Position numbers and translations under genes: made by a program. Positions 33,997-44,134 of a stretch of DNA of 64,000 bases are shown in pieces; position 1 is the first letter of the stretch; each line of letters begins with the position of its first letter. The DNA is from Pseudomonas sp. UBA1879 (GTDB lineage Bacteria; Pseudomonadota; Gammaproteobacteria; Pseudomonadales; Pseudomonadaceae): assembly GCF_002338065.1 (NCBI RefSeq), contig NZ_DDHJ01000016.1, forward strand, positions 62,001 to 126,000, read 5' to 3'. A model generated the notes under the pieces. The model saw only the letters and a program-made list of their open reading frames with translations. It searched no databases and was not told the origin of the DNA.

Positions 33997-35031
33997 ATGG
34001 ATATTACCGAGCTGCTTGCCTTCAGTGCCAAGCAAGGCGCGTCGGACTTACACCTCTCGGCTGGCCTGCCGCCGATGATCCGGGTCGACGGCGATGTGCG
34101 GCGGATCAATCTGCCAGCGCTGGACCAGAAAGAAGTCCAGGCGCTGATCTACGACATCATGAACGACAAGCAACGCAAGGACTTCGAGGAGGATCTGGAA
34201 ACGGACTTCTCGTTTGAAGTGCCCGGCGTGGCGCGGTTCCGGGTTAACGCGTTCAACCAGAACCGTGGCGCAGGCGCTGTGTTTCGGACCATTCCGTCGA
34301 AGGTCTTGAGCATGGAAGACTTGGGCATGGGGGAAGTGTTTCGGAAGATTACAGACGTCCCGCGCGGGCTGGTGCTGGTCACCGGGCCCACCGGTTCGGG
34401 TAAATCGACGACGCTCGCCGCGATGGTCGATTACCTGAACGCGAACAAGCATCACCACATTCTCACCATCGAGGACCCGATCGAGTTCGTTCACGAGTCC
34501 AAGAAAAGCCTGATCAACCAGCGTGAAGTCCATCGCGACACCCACGGCTTCGCTGAAGCCTTGCGTTCGGCGCTGCGGGAAGACCCGGACGTGATTCTGG
34601 TGGGTGAGCTGCGGGATCTGGAAACCATTCGCCTGGCCCTGACGGCGGCGGAAACCGGGCACTTGGTGTTTGGCACCTTGCACACCACGTCGGCGGCGAA
34701 AAGTATCGACCGGATCGTGGACGTGTTCCCGGCTCAGGAAAAATCGATGATTCGCTCGATGCTGTCCGAGTCGTTGCATGCCATTGTGTCTCAGGCATTG
34801 CTGAAGAAGGTCGGAGGCGGTCGGGTGGCGGCACATGAAATCATGATCGGCACGTCGGCGATTCGTAACCTGATCCGCGAGGACAAGGTGGCGCAGATGT
34901 ATTCGTCGATTCAAACCGGGGGTGCGCTGGGCATGCAGACACTGGACATGTGCCTGAAGGACTTGGTGACCAAAGGCCTGATCACCCGGGAAAGCGCTCG
35001 CGAGAAAGCGAAGACGCCGGATAATTTCTAG
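33997..35031 (+). CDS. pilT: Type IV pilus retraction ATPase PilT
   Basis: A 344-aa secretion ATPase: N-terminal PAS-like domain, Walker A GPTGSGKST (130-138), Asp box (IEDPIEFVHESK), Walker B region REDPDVILVGELRD, His box TGHLVFGTLHTTSA and the PilT-specific AIRNLIRE near the C-terminus. It powers pilus depolymerisation at the inner membrane. GAGGAG before ATG 33997 fixes the start. It is a companion of the Chp chemosensory genes at 43297. Confidence 0.97.
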   Translation: MDITELLAFSAKQGASDLHLSAGLPPMIRVDGDVRRINLPALDQKEVQALIYDIMNDKQRKDFEEDLETDFSFEVPGVARFRVNAFNQNRGAGAVFRTIPSKVLSMEDLGMGEVFRKITDVPRGLVLVTGPTGSGKSTTLAAMVDYLNANKHHHILTIEDPIEFVHESKKSLINQREVHRDTHGFAEALRSALREDPDVILVGELRDLETIRLALTAAETGHLVFGTLHTTSAAKSIDRIVDVFPAQEKSMIRSMLSESLHAIVSQALLKKVGGGRVAAHEIMIGTSAIRNLIREDKVAQMYSSIQTGGALGMQTLDMCLKDLVTKGLITRESAREKAKTPDNF

Positions 35032-35050
35032 CTTCTGGACCCCGAAACAA

Positions 35051-35138
35051 CTGTAGGAGTGAGCTTGCTCGCGATGGGTTATGTCAGTGACATCATCATT
35101 GTCTGACACAACGCATCGCGAGCAAGCTCACTCCTACA
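35051..35138. repeat. REP doublet, GAGTGAGCTTGCTCGCGA family
   Basis: Opposed copies beginning TGTAGGAGTGAGCTTGC at 35052 and ending with the reverse complement at 35138, between the converging pilT and NlpC/P60 genes. Confidence 0.9.
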
Positions 35139-35159
35139 CAGTCGGTGTCGCGCTGAGAC

Positions 35160-35885
35160 TTATCGCTGCGCGATACGCACAGTGCCTTTCTTGCTTGGCG
35201 GCTGCTTCGGCAGTACGCGTTTGGCCACAACGTAGTGGCTGTCCCAGTACGGTTTTTTCAGCGTATCGATCGTCACAGCCTTGCCACGGCGAGGCGCATG
35301 GACGAAGCGGTCGTCACCCAGATAAATGGCGACGTGATTCACCTGACGGCTCTTGATGTTGAAGAAGAGCAAGTCGCCGGGTTTCAGATCCTTGCGATCG
35401 ACCTTCTGCCCATGACCTTCAGCCATGGCGTTGGAGGTGCGTGGCAAGTCCACTTCGCTTACGTCGTTAAACGCGTATTTCACCAAACCGCTGCAGTCGA
35501 ACCCCTTGGTAGGGCTAGTGCCGCCCCAGCGATAAGGGGTGCCAATGGCCTTGACGGCCCGGTTGACTACATTGCTGCTTTGTTTGGTACCCATCTGCCC
35601 GGCATTGGCAAGAGCAACGGTATTTTCTGAAATCTTATGCGAGCCCACTTTGGCTTTTTTGCCTTTGGTGGCTCGGCTTTTCTTGCTAGAGGTTTCGAGC
35701 GGCATTGCCGTCTCTTCGAGGGCCTCTTGGGTGACTTTTTTACTCGCTACCGATGTTGGCGAAGGATGACTGTTCGCTGTAAATCCGGTGAAGCTCGAAG
35801 GTAGCGGTTGCTCACGATTGGTGGCGTGGGCGGCCAGTGGCATAAATAGACAAATAGTCAGCCATGTCTTCAAAAATGGACGCAT
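35160..35885 (-). CDS. NlpC/P60 (C40) family cell-wall peptidase
   Basis: A 241-aa exported protein. The signal peptide (LTICLFMPLAAHA) is followed by a Lys/Ser-rich linker (about residues 45-100) and an NlpC/P60 domain: catalytic Cys in TKGFDCSGLVKYAFN (C131), His in VNHVAIYLGD (H184) and a third His in FVHAPRR (H196). It should cleave peptide cross-links or stems in peptidoglycan, probably as a gamma-D-glutamyl-type endopeptidase. ATG 35885 is chosen because upstream in-frame residues precede the signal peptide. The 250-base gap to the TM2 gene holds no gene. Confidence 0.88.
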   Translation of the reverse strand: MRPFLKTWLTICLFMPLAAHATNREQPLPSSFTGFTANSHPSPTSVASKKVTQEALEETAMPLETSSKKSRATKGKKAKVGSHKISENTVALANAGQMGTKQSSNVVNRAVKAIGTPYRWGGTSPTKGFDCSGLVKYAFNDVSEVDLPRTSNAMAEGHGQKVDRKDLKPGDLLFFNIKSRQVNHVAIYLGDDRFVHAPRRGKAVTIDTLKKPYWDSHYVVAKRVLPKQPPSKKGTVRIAQR

Positions 35886-36135
35886 TAGGCAGGGCTCATG
35901 TGGGTCAGCGCGCAACTTTATAACAGCTTTTTCCGCATTTCCGAGGCCACTTGTCGAACAATTTACTGCCCTGGAAGTCAGAATTGACTGCAAAACTGTC
36001 ACATCACTGTGGCCTCGCCCTTTCAGAACAAGGGTTTGCAGGGATGAAAAGAGGTTCAAACCATACGTCGGACGGCATCATCAAAGTCACAAAACTTACG
36101 CACATTTTTTTCTATCAGCACGAAAGAGGTGCCCA

Positions 36136-36552
36136 ATGAACACCTATTACCCGGATGGCCAGCGGCCTGACACGCACAGCAAGGTCATGGGTTACCTGCT
36201 CTGGATTTTCGGTTTTACCGGTGCCCATCGGTTTTATTACGGCAAGCCGGTAACCGGGACGATCTGGTTTTTCACGTTGGGGCTATTGGGCATTGGCTGG
36301 CTGATCGACCTGTTTCTCATCCCGTCGATGGACGAGCAGGCTGACATGCGCTTTAGCGCCGGTCCGACGGATTACAGTGTCGCGTGGATTCTGCTCACCT
36401 TCTTGGGCGTGTTTGGCGTGCATCGGATGTACCAGGGCAAATGGATCACCGGGGTCATCTACGCGCTCACAGGTGGGCTGTTCTTTCTGGGGATCTTGTA
36501 TGACTTCTGGACGCTGAACGACCAGATTTCGGAGAAGAACGCCCGTAGATAG
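36136..36552 (+). CDS. TM2 domain membrane protein
   Basis: A 138-aa protein with two TM2-type repeats: AYLLWIFGFTGAHRFYYGKPVTG-like first unit (about residues 18-40) and AWILLTFLGVFGVHRMYQGKWITG-like second unit (about 83-105), each followed by a helix and a short aspartate-ending loop (LIDLFLIP; LYDFWTLND). The role is unknown. AGAGGTG sits eight bases before ATG 36136. It stands alone between divergent and converging neighbours. Confidence 0.85.
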   Translation: MNTYYPDGQRPDTHSKVMGYLLWIFGFTGAHRFYYGKPVTGTIWFFTLGLLGIGWLIDLFLIPSMDEQADMRFSAGPTDYSVAWILLTFLGVFGVHRMYQGKWITGVIYALTGGLFFLGILYDFWTLNDQISEKNARR

Positions 36553-36570
36553 CAGAGCGCTGCGACATAC

Positions 36571-36719
36571 TGCTCACTCCCGCGGGATCACCCGCAGGTG
36601 ATGCAGATATCCAGGGCAGCATGGACTGCGGGAGTGAGCGTGCTCACGAAGGGGCCGGTCCATTCAGCCATTTTCTCTAGAGCTTAAGTCAGCCTTCGCG
36701 AGCAAGCCCGCTCCCACAT
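36571..36719. repeat. REP cluster downstream of the TM2 gene
   Basis: Three diverged REP units: GCTCACTCCCGC (36572-36583) opposed by GCGGGAGTGAGC near 36630, and a further unit with CGCGAGCAAGCCCGCTCCCACA ending near 36719. Confidence 0.7.
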
Positions 36720-36746
36720 AATCAACGTTTGCCTGAGGTGGGCATC

Positions 36747-38018
36747 TCACCCGTTATAGCTCACCCGCCCATCCACAAACGTGTACTTCACGGCACTTGG
36801 CAGGCAATGGCCGAGGAATGGGCAGTTCTCGCCTTTCGACAGCCATTTTTCGCCGGCCACGGTGGAGGCTGCAGGGTCGAACAGGACCAGATCCGCCGCA
36901 GCGCCTGCCGTCAGTCGTCCCGCAGGCAGACGCAGCGCCGCGGCTGGCCCCGCACTGAGGCGAGACAGCAGCGTCGGCAGGTCCAGTAGGCCATCCTCCA
37001 CGAGAGTCATCGCCAGCGGCAGCAGCAGCTCGACACTGCTGATCCCGGGTTCGGTCGCGCCGAACGGGGCCAGCTTGGCGTCGCGTTCATGAGGCTGGTG
37101 GTGGCTAGAGATGGCCTGAACCACGCCCGATTTGACTGCTTCGCGCAGCGCGTCGCGATCGGCGCGGGTGCGCAGCGGCGGTTGCACGTGATAGAGGCTG
37201 GAGAAGTCGATCAGCGCTTCGTCAGTCAGAATGAGCTGATACAGCGCCACGTCCGCCGTTACTGGCAAGCCACGGGCCTGTGCCTGAGCGATCAGTGCCA
37301 CGCCGCGCGCGCTGGTGAGTTGCGTAAAGTGCGCGCGCACGCCGCTTTGCTCGACCAGCAGCAGATCGCGGGCCAAAGCCACGGTTTCGGCGGTTTCCGG
37401 AATGCCCGGCAAGCCGAGGAACGCCGCCGTTGGGCCGTCATGGGCCAGACCCCCCGCGGCCAGATCGTGATCCTGCGAGTTGAAAATCACCGTCAGATCG
37501 AACGTGGCGGCGTATTCCAGCGCGCGGCACAGCGTGCGGTTGCTCTTGAAGTTGGTCAGGCCGTTGGTGAACGCCACGCAACCGGCGTCGCGCAGGGCGA
37601 TCAATTCGGCCAGTTGCTCACCTTCGAGGCCTTTGCTCAGCGCGCCGATGGGGAACACTTTGCTGTGACCGGCTTCGCGCGCGCGGTCCAGGATCAGCTC
37701 GGCGACTGCCGATGTGTCAAGGACCGGCTTGGTGCGCGGCGGGCAGCACAGGCTGGTCACGCCACCGGCCGCAGCGGCGCGGGTTTCGCTGGCGATGCTG
37801 CCTTTGCGGCTGTAACCGGGCTCGCGCAGAGAAACGTTGAGGTCGACCAGGCCCGGCGCGGCGACGAGGCCCTTGCCGTCTATGGTTTGCGAAGGGCTGA
37901 AATCGGCTGGGGCCGCGCCCAGGGCGAGGATTTTGCCGGCTTCCAGATGAACGTCGATGACTTGATCCAGACCGCTGACAGGGTCGATGACGCGAGCGCC
38001 GAGGATACTGAACTTCAC
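36747..38018 (-). CDS. pyrX: Non-catalytic dihydroorotase homologue PyrC'
   Basis: A 423-aa amidohydrolase-fold protein. The metal motif of dihydroorotase (HxH) is replaced by N61-V-S63 in [12 protein letters not shown], so it cannot hydrolyse dihydroorotate. In Pseudomonas this PyrC' packs with PyrB in a dodecameric aspartate transcarbamoylase. Its ATG overlaps the pyrB stop by 4 bases, consistent with equal synthesis. Other features ([20 protein letters not shown] and [19 protein letters not shown] C-terminus) follow the dihydroorotase family. Confidence 0.92.
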   Translation of the reverse strand: MKFSILGARVIDPVSGLDQVIDVHLEAGKILALGAAPADFSPSQTIDGKGLVAAPGLVDLNVSLREPGYSRKGSIASETRAAAAGGVTSLCCPPRTKPVLDTSAVAELILDRAREAGHSKVFPIGALSKGLEGEQLAELIALRDAGCVAFTNGLTNFKSNRTLCRALEYAATFDLTVIFNSQDHDLAAGGLAHDGPTAAFLGLPGIPETAETVALARDLLLVEQSGVRAHFTQLTSARGVALIAQAQARGLPVTADVALYQLILTDEALIDFSSLYHVQPPLRTRADRDALREAVKSGVVQAISSHHQPHERDAKLAPFGATEPGISSVELLLPLAMTLVEDGLLDLPTLLSRLSAGPAAALRLPAGRLTAGAAADLVLFDPAASTVAGEKWLSKGENCPFLGHCLPSAVKYTFVDGRVSYNG

Positions 38019-39019
38019 TGGGCGTTCTCCTGCTCGAACTGACGTTGTGCGGTTTGGCCACTCATGGCCATGGACAGGACGGCCATGCGGATCGCAATGC
38101 CGTAGGTCACTTGGTTGAGGATCACCGAGTGGGCGCCGTCGGCCACCGCGGATTCGATTTCCACACCCCGGTTGATCGGGCCGGGGTGCATGACGATGGC
38201 GTCAGGCTTGGCCCCTGCCAAACGTGCGGTGGTCAGGCCGAACAGGCGATAGAACTCGCCCTCACTCGGCAGCAGCCCGCCCGACATACGCTCCCGTTGC
38301 AGACGCAGCATGATCACCACGTCCACGTCTTTCAGGCCCTCGTTGAGATCGGTGTAGACCTTCACTCCATACTGCTCGACGCCAATCGGCAGCAGGGTTT
38401 TCGGGCCGATCACGCGGATGTCCGGGCAACCCAGCGCCTTGAGCGCGATCATGTTCGAGCGCGCGACGCGGGAGTGCAGAATGTCGCCAACGATGGCCAC
38501 CGACAGATTCTTGAAGTCGCCCTTGTGGCGGCGGATGGTCAGCATGTCGAGCATGCCTTGGGTCGGGTGTGCATGACGTCCGTCGCCGCCGTTGATGATC
38601 GCCACCTGCGGGCAGACGTGCTCGGCAATGAAGTGCGCCGCGCCTGAATCCGCGTGGCGCACGACGAACATGTCGGCCGCCATCGCCTCAAGGTTGCGCA
38701 AGGTGTCAAACAGCGTCTCGCCTTTGCTGGTCGAGGACGTCGACACGTTCAGAGTGATGACGTCCGCCGACAGCCGCTGCGCCGCCAATTCAAAGGTCGT
38801 TCGGGTGCGGGTCGAGTTCTCGAAGAACACATTGCACACGGTCTTGCCGCGCAGCAGTGGGACTTTCTTCACCGCTCGCGCACCGACTTCGAGAAACGAG
38901 TCAGCGGTGTCGAGGATTTCGGTGAGCAGTTCGCGGGGCAAACCGTCGAGCGAGAGGAAATGTTGCAGCTGACCCTGATGGTTCAGTTGCAGCGGGCGCT
39001 TGGCGTCGAGAGGCGTCAT
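38015..39019 (-). CDS. pyrB: Aspartate carbamoyltransferase catalytic subunit
   Basis: A 334-aa transcarbamoylase: [19 protein letters not shown] (carbamoyl phosphate site STRT), [33 protein letters not shown] and [12 protein letters not shown]. It makes carbamoyl aspartate in pyrimidine synthesis. It carries an N-terminal extension of about 15-20 residues ahead of the transcarbamoylase fold, as in other Pseudomonas PyrB that bind PyrC'. pyrR lies 12 bases upstream. Confidence 0.96.
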   Translation of the reverse strand: MTPLDAKRPLQLNHQGQLQHFLSLDGLPRELLTEILDTADSFLEVGARAVKKVPLLRGKTVCNVFFENSTRTRTTFELAAQRLSADVITLNVSTSSTSKGETLFDTLRNLEAMAADMFVVRHADSGAAHFIAEHVCPQVAIINGGDGRHAHPTQGMLDMLTIRRHKGDFKNLSVAIVGDILHSRVARSNMIALKALGCPDIRVIGPKTLLPIGVEQYGVKVYTDLNEGLKDVDVVIMLRLQRERMSGGLLPSEGEFYRLFGLTTARLAGAKPDAIVMHPGPINRGVEIESAVADGAHSVILNQVTYGIAIRMAVLSMAMSGQTAQRQFEQENAQ

Positions 39020-39031
39020 CGCAAAGGACTC

Positions 39032-39553
39032 TTAGAGGGCGGCGGAATCGGTGGAAAGGTTTTGCAGGTCCAGGGTGAGCGGCGTCGGACCGGACAGCTT
39101 GACGCGTTCGTCTGGAGACAGATTCAGCGTCGCGCCGGTCACATTCGGACGGATCGGCAGCTCGGCAGCGTCCAGATCCAGCAACGATACGAGCGTCACG
39201 CTGGCAGGACGGCCATAGTCGAACAGCTCGTTGAGGGCCGCGCGAATGGTGCGACCACTCATCAACACATCATCGATCAGCACCAGATGCTGGCCTTCGA
39301 TTTCGAACGGCAGCTCAGAAGGGCGGACTTGGGGGTGCAGGCCGTTCTGGCTGAAATCGTCGCGATAGAAAGAAACGTCCAGCGTACCCAGCGGCGACTG
39401 GCTGCCCAGCGCTTCGAGCAAGGCTTGCGCGACCCAGACGCCGCCGGTACGAATGCCGATGAAGCGAGGTTCGCTGATGCCGCGTTTGTTCAAGTGCGCG
39501 TTCAGATCGATCGCCATCTGGCGGATCAGGTCGGCGGGATTGGGCAGGGTCAT
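39032..39553 (-). CDS. pyrR: PyrR bifunctional regulator/uracil phosphoribosyltransferase
   Basis: A 173-aa phosphoribosyltransferase-fold protein: [19 protein letters not shown] and [27 protein letters not shown] (PRPP motif). In Gram-positives PyrR attenuates pyr mRNA; in Pseudomonas its role at this locus is regulatory and coupled to pyrB. It starts 77 bases after ruvX. I see no clear PyrR-type attenuator in that gap. Confidence 0.93.
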   Translation of the reverse strand: MTLPNPADLIRQMAIDLNAHLNKRGISEPRFIGIRTGGVWVAQALLEALGSQSPLGTLDVSFYRDDFSQNGLHPQVRPSELPFEIEGQHLVLIDDVLMSGRTIRAALNELFDYGRPASVTLVSLLDLDAAELPIRPNVTGATLNLSPDERVKLSGPTPLTLDLQNLSTDSAAL

Positions 39554-39630
39554 GGTGGCTCCTTCAGGTGCCCGGTCGTGCGATTGCAGACGGCCGGGCC
39601 AAAACTCGGATTCGATGCAGCGTAAAGCGC

Positions 39631-40071
39631 TCAGGTTTCAAACAGTGCGCCGTTGGCGTCCAGCCAGCCTTGCAGCAGAAGCGCTGCGGCGATGGCGTCC
39701 ACCGGGTTGTCGCGGTAACTGCCGCGCTGGCCGCCACGGGCCATGCGCTCGCCCTTCGCCTCGAAAGTCGTCAGACGCTCGTCGTGGGTGTAGACGGGCA
39801 GATTGAAGCGGCCATTGAGCTGGCGCGAGAACTTTTCGGCGCGGGCGCTCATGTCGCTCGGCGTGCCGTCCATATTCAACGGCAGACCGACGACGATGGC
39901 GTCGGGCTTCCATTCCGTGATCAGGGCCTGAACCTTGTCCCAGTCCGGGACGCCGTTCTGCGCCTTCAACGTGCAGAGTTCGCGGGCCTGACCGGTGATC
40001 ACCTGGCCGACGGCAACGCCGATTTGCCGGGTGCCGTAGTCGAACCCCAGAAGCAAACGCAATGCAGCCAT
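39631..40071 (-). CDS. ruvX: Holliday junction resolvase-like protein RuvX (YqgF)
   Basis: A 146-aa RNase H-fold nuclease homologue: [45 protein letters not shown] and [13 protein letters not shown] with the family's acidic residues. YqgF proteins process pre-16S rRNA. ATG 40071 shares a base with the yqgE stop, so the two are coupled. Confidence 0.93.
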   Translation of the reverse strand: MAALRLLLGFDYGTRQIGVAVGQVITGQARELCTLKAQNGVPDWDKVQALITEWKPDAIVVGLPLNMDGTPSDMSARAEKFSRQLNGRFNLPVYTHDERLTTFEAKGERMARGGQRGSYRDNPVDAIAAALLLQGWLDANGALFET

Positions 40072-40640
40072 CAGGCGTGGCCTGCCTGGCTGGTCAGCAG
40101 ATTCAGGTTGATACCGAGTTTGGCGGCAGCGGCGTCGAGACGAAGCTCGCTATCGACCTCGAAGAGGATCGCAGGGTCGAACGCGCAGTTGAGCCAGGCA
40201 TTGGCCGCGAATTCCGCTTCCAGCTGACCAGCGTCCCAGCCTGCATAGCCGAGAGTGATCAGATTTTGATCAGGGCCGTAGCCGTCGGCGATAGAGAACA
40301 GCACATCCTGCGAAGTGGAAAGCGAAATACCGCCCAGATCGACAGTGGCTTGAAACACCTGGCCGGTCGGATGCAGTACGAAGCCGCGATCGGTCTGAAC
40401 CGGGCCGCCGACATGAATGGGGATGTGCTGACAACGGGCAGGAGGCGCCATTTCCGGGCGCAGCTGTTCGAGGATATCGGCCAGTGACAGGCTTTGCGGT
40501 CGGTTGATCACCAGACCCATGGCGCCATTGGCGTTGTGCTCGACGATGTAGGTCAAGGTCTGAGCGAAGTTCTCATCGTGCATGTGGGGCATGGCGATCA
40601 GAAATTGATGCTTGAGGTACGACGGAGTGACGTTTTTCAT
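40071..40640 (-). CDS. algH: YqgE/AlgH family protein
   Basis: A 189-aa DUF179 protein: FLIAMPHMHDENFAQTLTYIVEHNANGAMGLVINRP (interrupted for length), IHVGGPVQTDRGFVLHP and GYAGWDAGQLEAEFAANAWL. In P. aeruginosa this is AlgH, proposed to affect alginate genes; mechanism unclear. ATG 40640 gives MKNVTPSYLKHQ, the usual N-terminus. The frame is open upstream into the non-coding gap. Confidence 0.92.
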   Translation of the reverse strand: MKNVTPSYLKHQFLIAMPHMHDENFAQTLTYIVEHNANGAMGLVINRPQSLSLADILEQLRPEMAPPARCQHIPIHVGGPVQTDRGFVLHPTGQVFQATVDLGGISLSTSQDVLFSIADGYGPDQNLITLGYAGWDAGQLEAEFAANAWLNCAFDPAILFEVDSELRLDAAAAKLGINLNLLTSQAGHA

Positions 40641-40775
40641 GAGCCCTAGTGTGGCGCCGTGGGGCTGTTGTGACAACTGGCAGAACCGACTCGGCGGGAG
40701 ATAAATCGCGACGTGGGTCAGGTTTTCATGTTGTTGAGTCGCCGAGGCTGAAGCAGATCTCACGGCGAATGATGC

Positions 40776-40871
40776 ACCTGTAGGCGTGAGCTTGCTCACG
40801 ATGGCAGTATGCCTGCACCCAGGCTGTTGATTGATCAACAGCTATGGCGAGCGAGCTTACGCCTACAGGTA
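40776..40871. repeat. REP doublet, diverged GAGTGAGC family
   Basis: CCTGTAGGCGTGAGCTTGC near 40777 opposed by AGCTTACGCCTACAGG ending near 40870; about 45 bases between units. Confidence 0.85.
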
Positions 40872-40884
40872 TTGATGTCTGGAC

Positions 40885-41787
40885 TCAATTACTGGAAAGC
40901 TTGTCCCCGCGGGCGAATTTCCAGGTGCGGATGATTTCCAGGCGGTCGATGTCCGACAGGTCGCCGGTGAATGGCGCAAACGGCGCGGCGAGTCGCACGA
41001 TGCGCTGCGCGGCCTGGTCCAGCAGCGGCTGGCCGGACGATTCCAGCACCAGCACTTCATATAAAGAGCCATCGCGGTTGATCGACACCATCATCCGCAG
41101 GCTGCCGTAGACCTGCTGGCGCCGTGCTTCTTCGGGGTAGTTGAGGTTGCCGATGCGCTCGATTTTCTTGCGCCAGTCTTCTTTGTACCAGGCGCCTTTG
41201 TCGCGCATGGTCGAGGCCGCGCTGAGGCGATGGATTTTCGGGCGCTTGGCGTAGGCCTGTTGCTCATCAGCCAGCTCGGCTTCGAGGCTGGCGATTTCGC
41301 TGTTCAGCTGGGTGCTGTCGAAGGTGGGCGCGGCTTTCTTGGGCTCTTCGGTTTTGACCTCGTCCCGTTTGGCGACAGTCTTTTCCTTCACAGGCGCTTT
41401 GGTGGCGACGGCTGTTTTCGGCGCTTCCTGCTTCACCACCGGCTTGGTGGCGGGGGGCGGTGTCACCTTGTTGATCTGGGTGTCTTGATACGGGGCAATT
41501 TCAGTGGTCTTGGGCACCGCTTTCTTGTCGAGGGTGCCGCTGCCTTGCTGGTTTTCCTGGGCTAGGAAATCGGCGTCCTTCGGCTTGGTATCACTTTTGA
41601 AGGGCGCGAGGGTGATTTCCAGGGTCTGGCTGAGGGTTTCGGGTTTGACGTAGGTGAAGCCCACGCCCAGGATCAGCGCCAGGTGCACGAGGGCCGCGAT
41701 CAGCAAGGTAAAACCCAGACGATCACGCGGGCGCACGTGGGTGCGGGTCAAGGCCATCGGGAGATCACTGTCGACCGCCGCGTTCAT
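40885..41787 (-). CDS. tonB: TonB energy transducer
   Basis: A 300-aa TonB: N-terminal anchor after a basic tail (RLGFTLLIAALVHLALILGVGF), a Pro/Lys/Glu-rich periplasmic spacer (about residues 60-160) and a C-terminal domain with YPEEARRQQVYGSLRMMVSINRDGSL. It couples the ExbB/ExbD proton motive force to outer membrane receptors. The place beside gshB and pilG matches the tonB paralogue linked to twitching motility in P. aeruginosa. Confidence 0.9.
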   Translation of the reverse strand: MNAAVDSDLPMALTRTHVRPRDRLGFTLLIAALVHLALILGVGFTYVKPETLSQTLEITLAPFKSDTKPKDADFLAQENQQGSGTLDKKAVPKTTEIAPYQDTQINKVTPPPATKPVVKQEAPKTAVATKAPVKEKTVAKRDEVKTEEPKKAAPTFDSTQLNSEIASLEAELADEQQAYAKRPKIHRLSAASTMRDKGAWYKEDWRKKIERIGNLNYPEEARRQQVYGSLRMMVSINRDGSLYEVLVLESSGQPLLDQAAQRIVRLAAPFAPFTGDLSDIDRLEIIRTWKFARGDKLSSN

Positions 41788-41933
41788 CGGCGCTCCGGAA
41801 TCACATCAACCAGCATTGCGAAAACCAACCTAAGGCGAAATTCAGGCCGCGCATGATAACGCAATGTCAGGGGCGGCTTGGGGTTTGATGCGGGTTGGCC
41901 GATTAGTGGGCAGAGCAATCGACACATAGCACT

Positions 41934-42064
41934 TGTAGGAGTGAGCTTGCTCGCGATGACGGTAAGCGAACAACGCCGCAATAGACTGACACACCGCCAT
42001 CGCGAGCAAGCTCACTCCTACAGGGTGGGCGCAGATCCTGTGGGAGTGAGCTTGCTCACGAAGG
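41934..42064. repeat. REP triplet, GAGTGAGCTTGCTCGCGA family
   Basis: A doublet (TTGTAGGAGTGAGCTTGC at 41933, reverse complement ending at 42022) followed by a third copy, CTGTGGGAGTGAGCTTGC, at 42039-42064. It lies between tonB and gshB. Confidence 0.88.
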
Positions 42065-42078
42065 GGGGGCGCCTCGGT

Positions 42079-43032
42079 TTACCGGGCCTTAAGCTTCTTC
42101 TCGATCGCATCCATCAGCAACCCACCGATGTCGGTGCCGAACGCGTTGTCGATTTCGCGGATGCAGGTCGGGCTGGTGACGTTGATTTCCGTCAGGTGTT
42201 CGCCGATCACGTCGAGGCCCACGAACAGCAAGCCTTTTTCACGCAGGGTCGGGCCGATTTCGGCAGCGATCCAGCGATCACGGTCGCTCAGCGGGCGGGC
42301 TTCGCCTCGGCCACCGGCGGCCAGGTTACCGCGCGTTTCGCCTGCGGCCGGGATGCGCGCCAGGCAGTACGGCACCGGCTCACCATCGACCATCAGAATG
42401 CGCTTGTCGCCGTCCTTGATCGCTGGCAGATACGCCTGCGCCATGATCTGGTGCGCGCCGTTAACGGTCAGGGTTTCGAGGATGACCGACAGGTTCGGGT
42501 CTTCGGCACGGTGACGAAAGATCGAGGTGCCGCCCATGCCGTCCAGCGGCTTGTAGATCACGTCGCCATGCTCGGCAGCGAACGCACGCAGGATGTCGGC
42601 GCGGCGGCTCACCAGCGTCGGTGGTGTGCAGTGCGGGAATTGCGTGGCGAACAGCTTCTCGTTGCAGTCACGCAGGCTCTGCGGCTTGTTCACGATCAGC
42701 GTGCCTGCGCGCTCCGCCTGTTCCAGCAAGTAGGTGGTGTAGATAAAGTCCATGTCGAACGGCGGATCCTTGCGCATCAGGATCACGTCCAGGTCGTCGA
42801 GGCCGTTGTCGATTTCGGCTTCGAATTCGAACCAGTGCTCCGGGTTCGCGAAGACTTTCAGCGGTTTCATGCGGGCGCGGGCCTGACCGGCCACCTGATA
42901 CAAATCCTGCTGTTCCATGTAGAACAGCGACCAGCCGCGCGCTTGCGCCGCCAGGAGCATGGCCAGCGAGCTGTCCTTTTTATAGGAGATGCGCTCGATG
43001 GGGTCCATGACAATGCCAACGCGAACGCTCAT
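42079..43032 (-). CDS. gshB: Glutathione synthetase
   Basis: A 317-aa ATP-grasp ligase: VGIVMDPIERISYKKDSSLAMLLAAQARG, RKDPPFDMDFIYTTYLLEQAE, YKPLDGMGGTSIFRH and NVTSPTCIREIDNAFG. It joins gamma-glutamylcysteine and glycine. ATG 43032 (MSVRVGIV) is the family start; the open frame runs 33 codons further upstream without family match. The gap to pilG (264 bases) has no gene. Confidence 0.95.
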   Translation of the reverse strand: MSVRVGIVMDPIERISYKKDSSLAMLLAAQARGWSLFYMEQQDLYQVAGQARARMKPLKVFANPEHWFEFEAEIDNGLDDLDVILMRKDPPFDMDFIYTTYLLEQAERAGTLIVNKPQSLRDCNEKLFATQFPHCTPPTLVSRRADILRAFAAEHGDVIYKPLDGMGGTSIFRHRAEDPNLSVILETLTVNGAHQIMAQAYLPAIKDGDKRILMVDGEPVPYCLARIPAAGETRGNLAAGGRGEARPLSDRDRWIAAEIGPTLREKGLLFVGLDVIGEHLTEINVTSPTCIREIDNAFGTDIGGLLMDAIEKKLKAR

Positions 43033-43296
43033 GGGGTATATCCTCTGTCCGGTAATGGCCTGAGTGGGCCTGAAAATACGCGTCAGGGTGGCGCTGCGCT
43101 GGCTCGCGGTCAAGGGGCAAGCGCGGCGCATTTGCTTTATGGATTGCGCCCTTAGAGTGTGCTAAAAAGGCTCGGCATTTGGCGTCAGGTCAGGCGCCAC
43201 AAACCCCTCTAGATGGGGGTTCAGCGATTTGAACGGCACCAGAAGCCAGGCGGAAGGCACACCCATCTGAATCGCCGCGGCGATGGTAGAGCAGAT

Positions 43297-43707
43297 ATGG
43301 AACAGCATTCAGCCCCACTGAAAGTCATGATCATCGACGACTCGCGCACGATTCGTCGGACCGCCGAGACGCTGCTGAAGAACGTCGGTTGTGAAGTGAT
43401 CACCGCTGTCGATGGCTTCGATGCTCTGGCGAAGATCGCCGATAATCATCCAAGAATCATTTTTGTCGACATCATGATGCCCCGGCTGGACGGGTATCAG
43501 ACCTGTGCGTTGATCAAGAACAACCGGGCATTCAAGTCTACGCCGGTGATCATGTTGTCCTCCAAGGACGGGCTCTTCGATAAGGCCAAGGGGCGTATCG
43601 TCGGGTCTGATCAGTTTTTGACCAAGCCGTTTAGCAAGGAAGAGCTGCTCAGTACGATCAAGGCCCATGTGCCGGGGTTCGTGGCAGTAGAACAACAACT
43701 ATCTTGA
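43297..43707 (+). CDS. pilG: Twitching motility response regulator PilG
   Basis: A 136-aa single receiver domain: acidic pocket in MIIDDSR (D14-D15), phosphoacceptor FVDIMMPRLDG (D58), conserved FLTKPF lysine (K110). PilG activates pilus extension downstream of ChpA. ATG 43297 is used since it gives the standard length; an in-frame start at 43213 lies in the non-coding gap. pilH follows 45 bases later. Confidence 0.95.
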   Translation: MEQHSAPLKVMIIDDSRTIRRTAETLLKNVGCEVITAVDGFDALAKIADNHPRIIFVDIMMPRLDGYQTCALIKNNRAFKSTPVIMLSSKDGLFDKAKGRIVGSDQFLTKPFSKEELLSTIKAHVPGFVAVEQQLS

Positions 43708-43752
43708 TGCCGTGCCTTCCATGAGGGGCGGCTGTTTCTATAGGGATGGACC

Positions 43753-44118
43753 ATGGCTCGAATTCTGATCGTCGACGACTCGCCGACCGAAATGTACAAG
43801 TTGACCGGGATGCTGGAAAAGCACGGTCATCAGGTACTCAAGGCTGAAAACGGTGCCGACGGCGTCGCCCTGGCGCGTCAGGAAAAACCCGATGCGGTGC
43901 TGATGGACATCGTCATGCCTGGCCTGAACGGCTTTCAGGCCACTCGCCAGCTGACCAAAGACGCTGACACCAACATGATCCCGGTGATCATGATCACCAC
44001 CAAGGATCAGGAAACCGACAAAGTCTGGGGCAAGCGCCAGGGCGCGCGGGATTACCTGACCAAGCCGGTGGATGAAGAAACCCTCATGAAAACCCTGAAC
44101 GCGGTTCTGGCGGGCTGA
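43753..44118 (+). CDS. pilH: Twitching motility response regulator PilH
   Basis: A 121-aa single receiver domain: LIVDDSPTEM, phosphoacceptor LMDIVMPGLNG (D52), YLTKPVDEE (K104). PilH opposes PilG and favours pilus retraction or acts as a phosphate sink. Start ATG 43753 has GGGATGG just upstream. pilI follows 16 bases later. Confidence 0.96.
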   Translation: MARILIVDDSPTEMYKLTGMLEKHGHQVLKAENGADGVALARQEKPDAVLMDIVMPGLNGFQATRQLTKDADTNMIPVIMITTKDQETDKVWGKRQGARDYLTKPVDEETLMKTLNAVLAG

Positions 44119-44134
44119 AGGCCAGTCAGCGTTC

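Noticed and set aside
31455..42064. CRISPR array
   Set aside because: The repeats are opposed REP doublets in separate gaps, not direct repeats with equal spacers; no cas genes.
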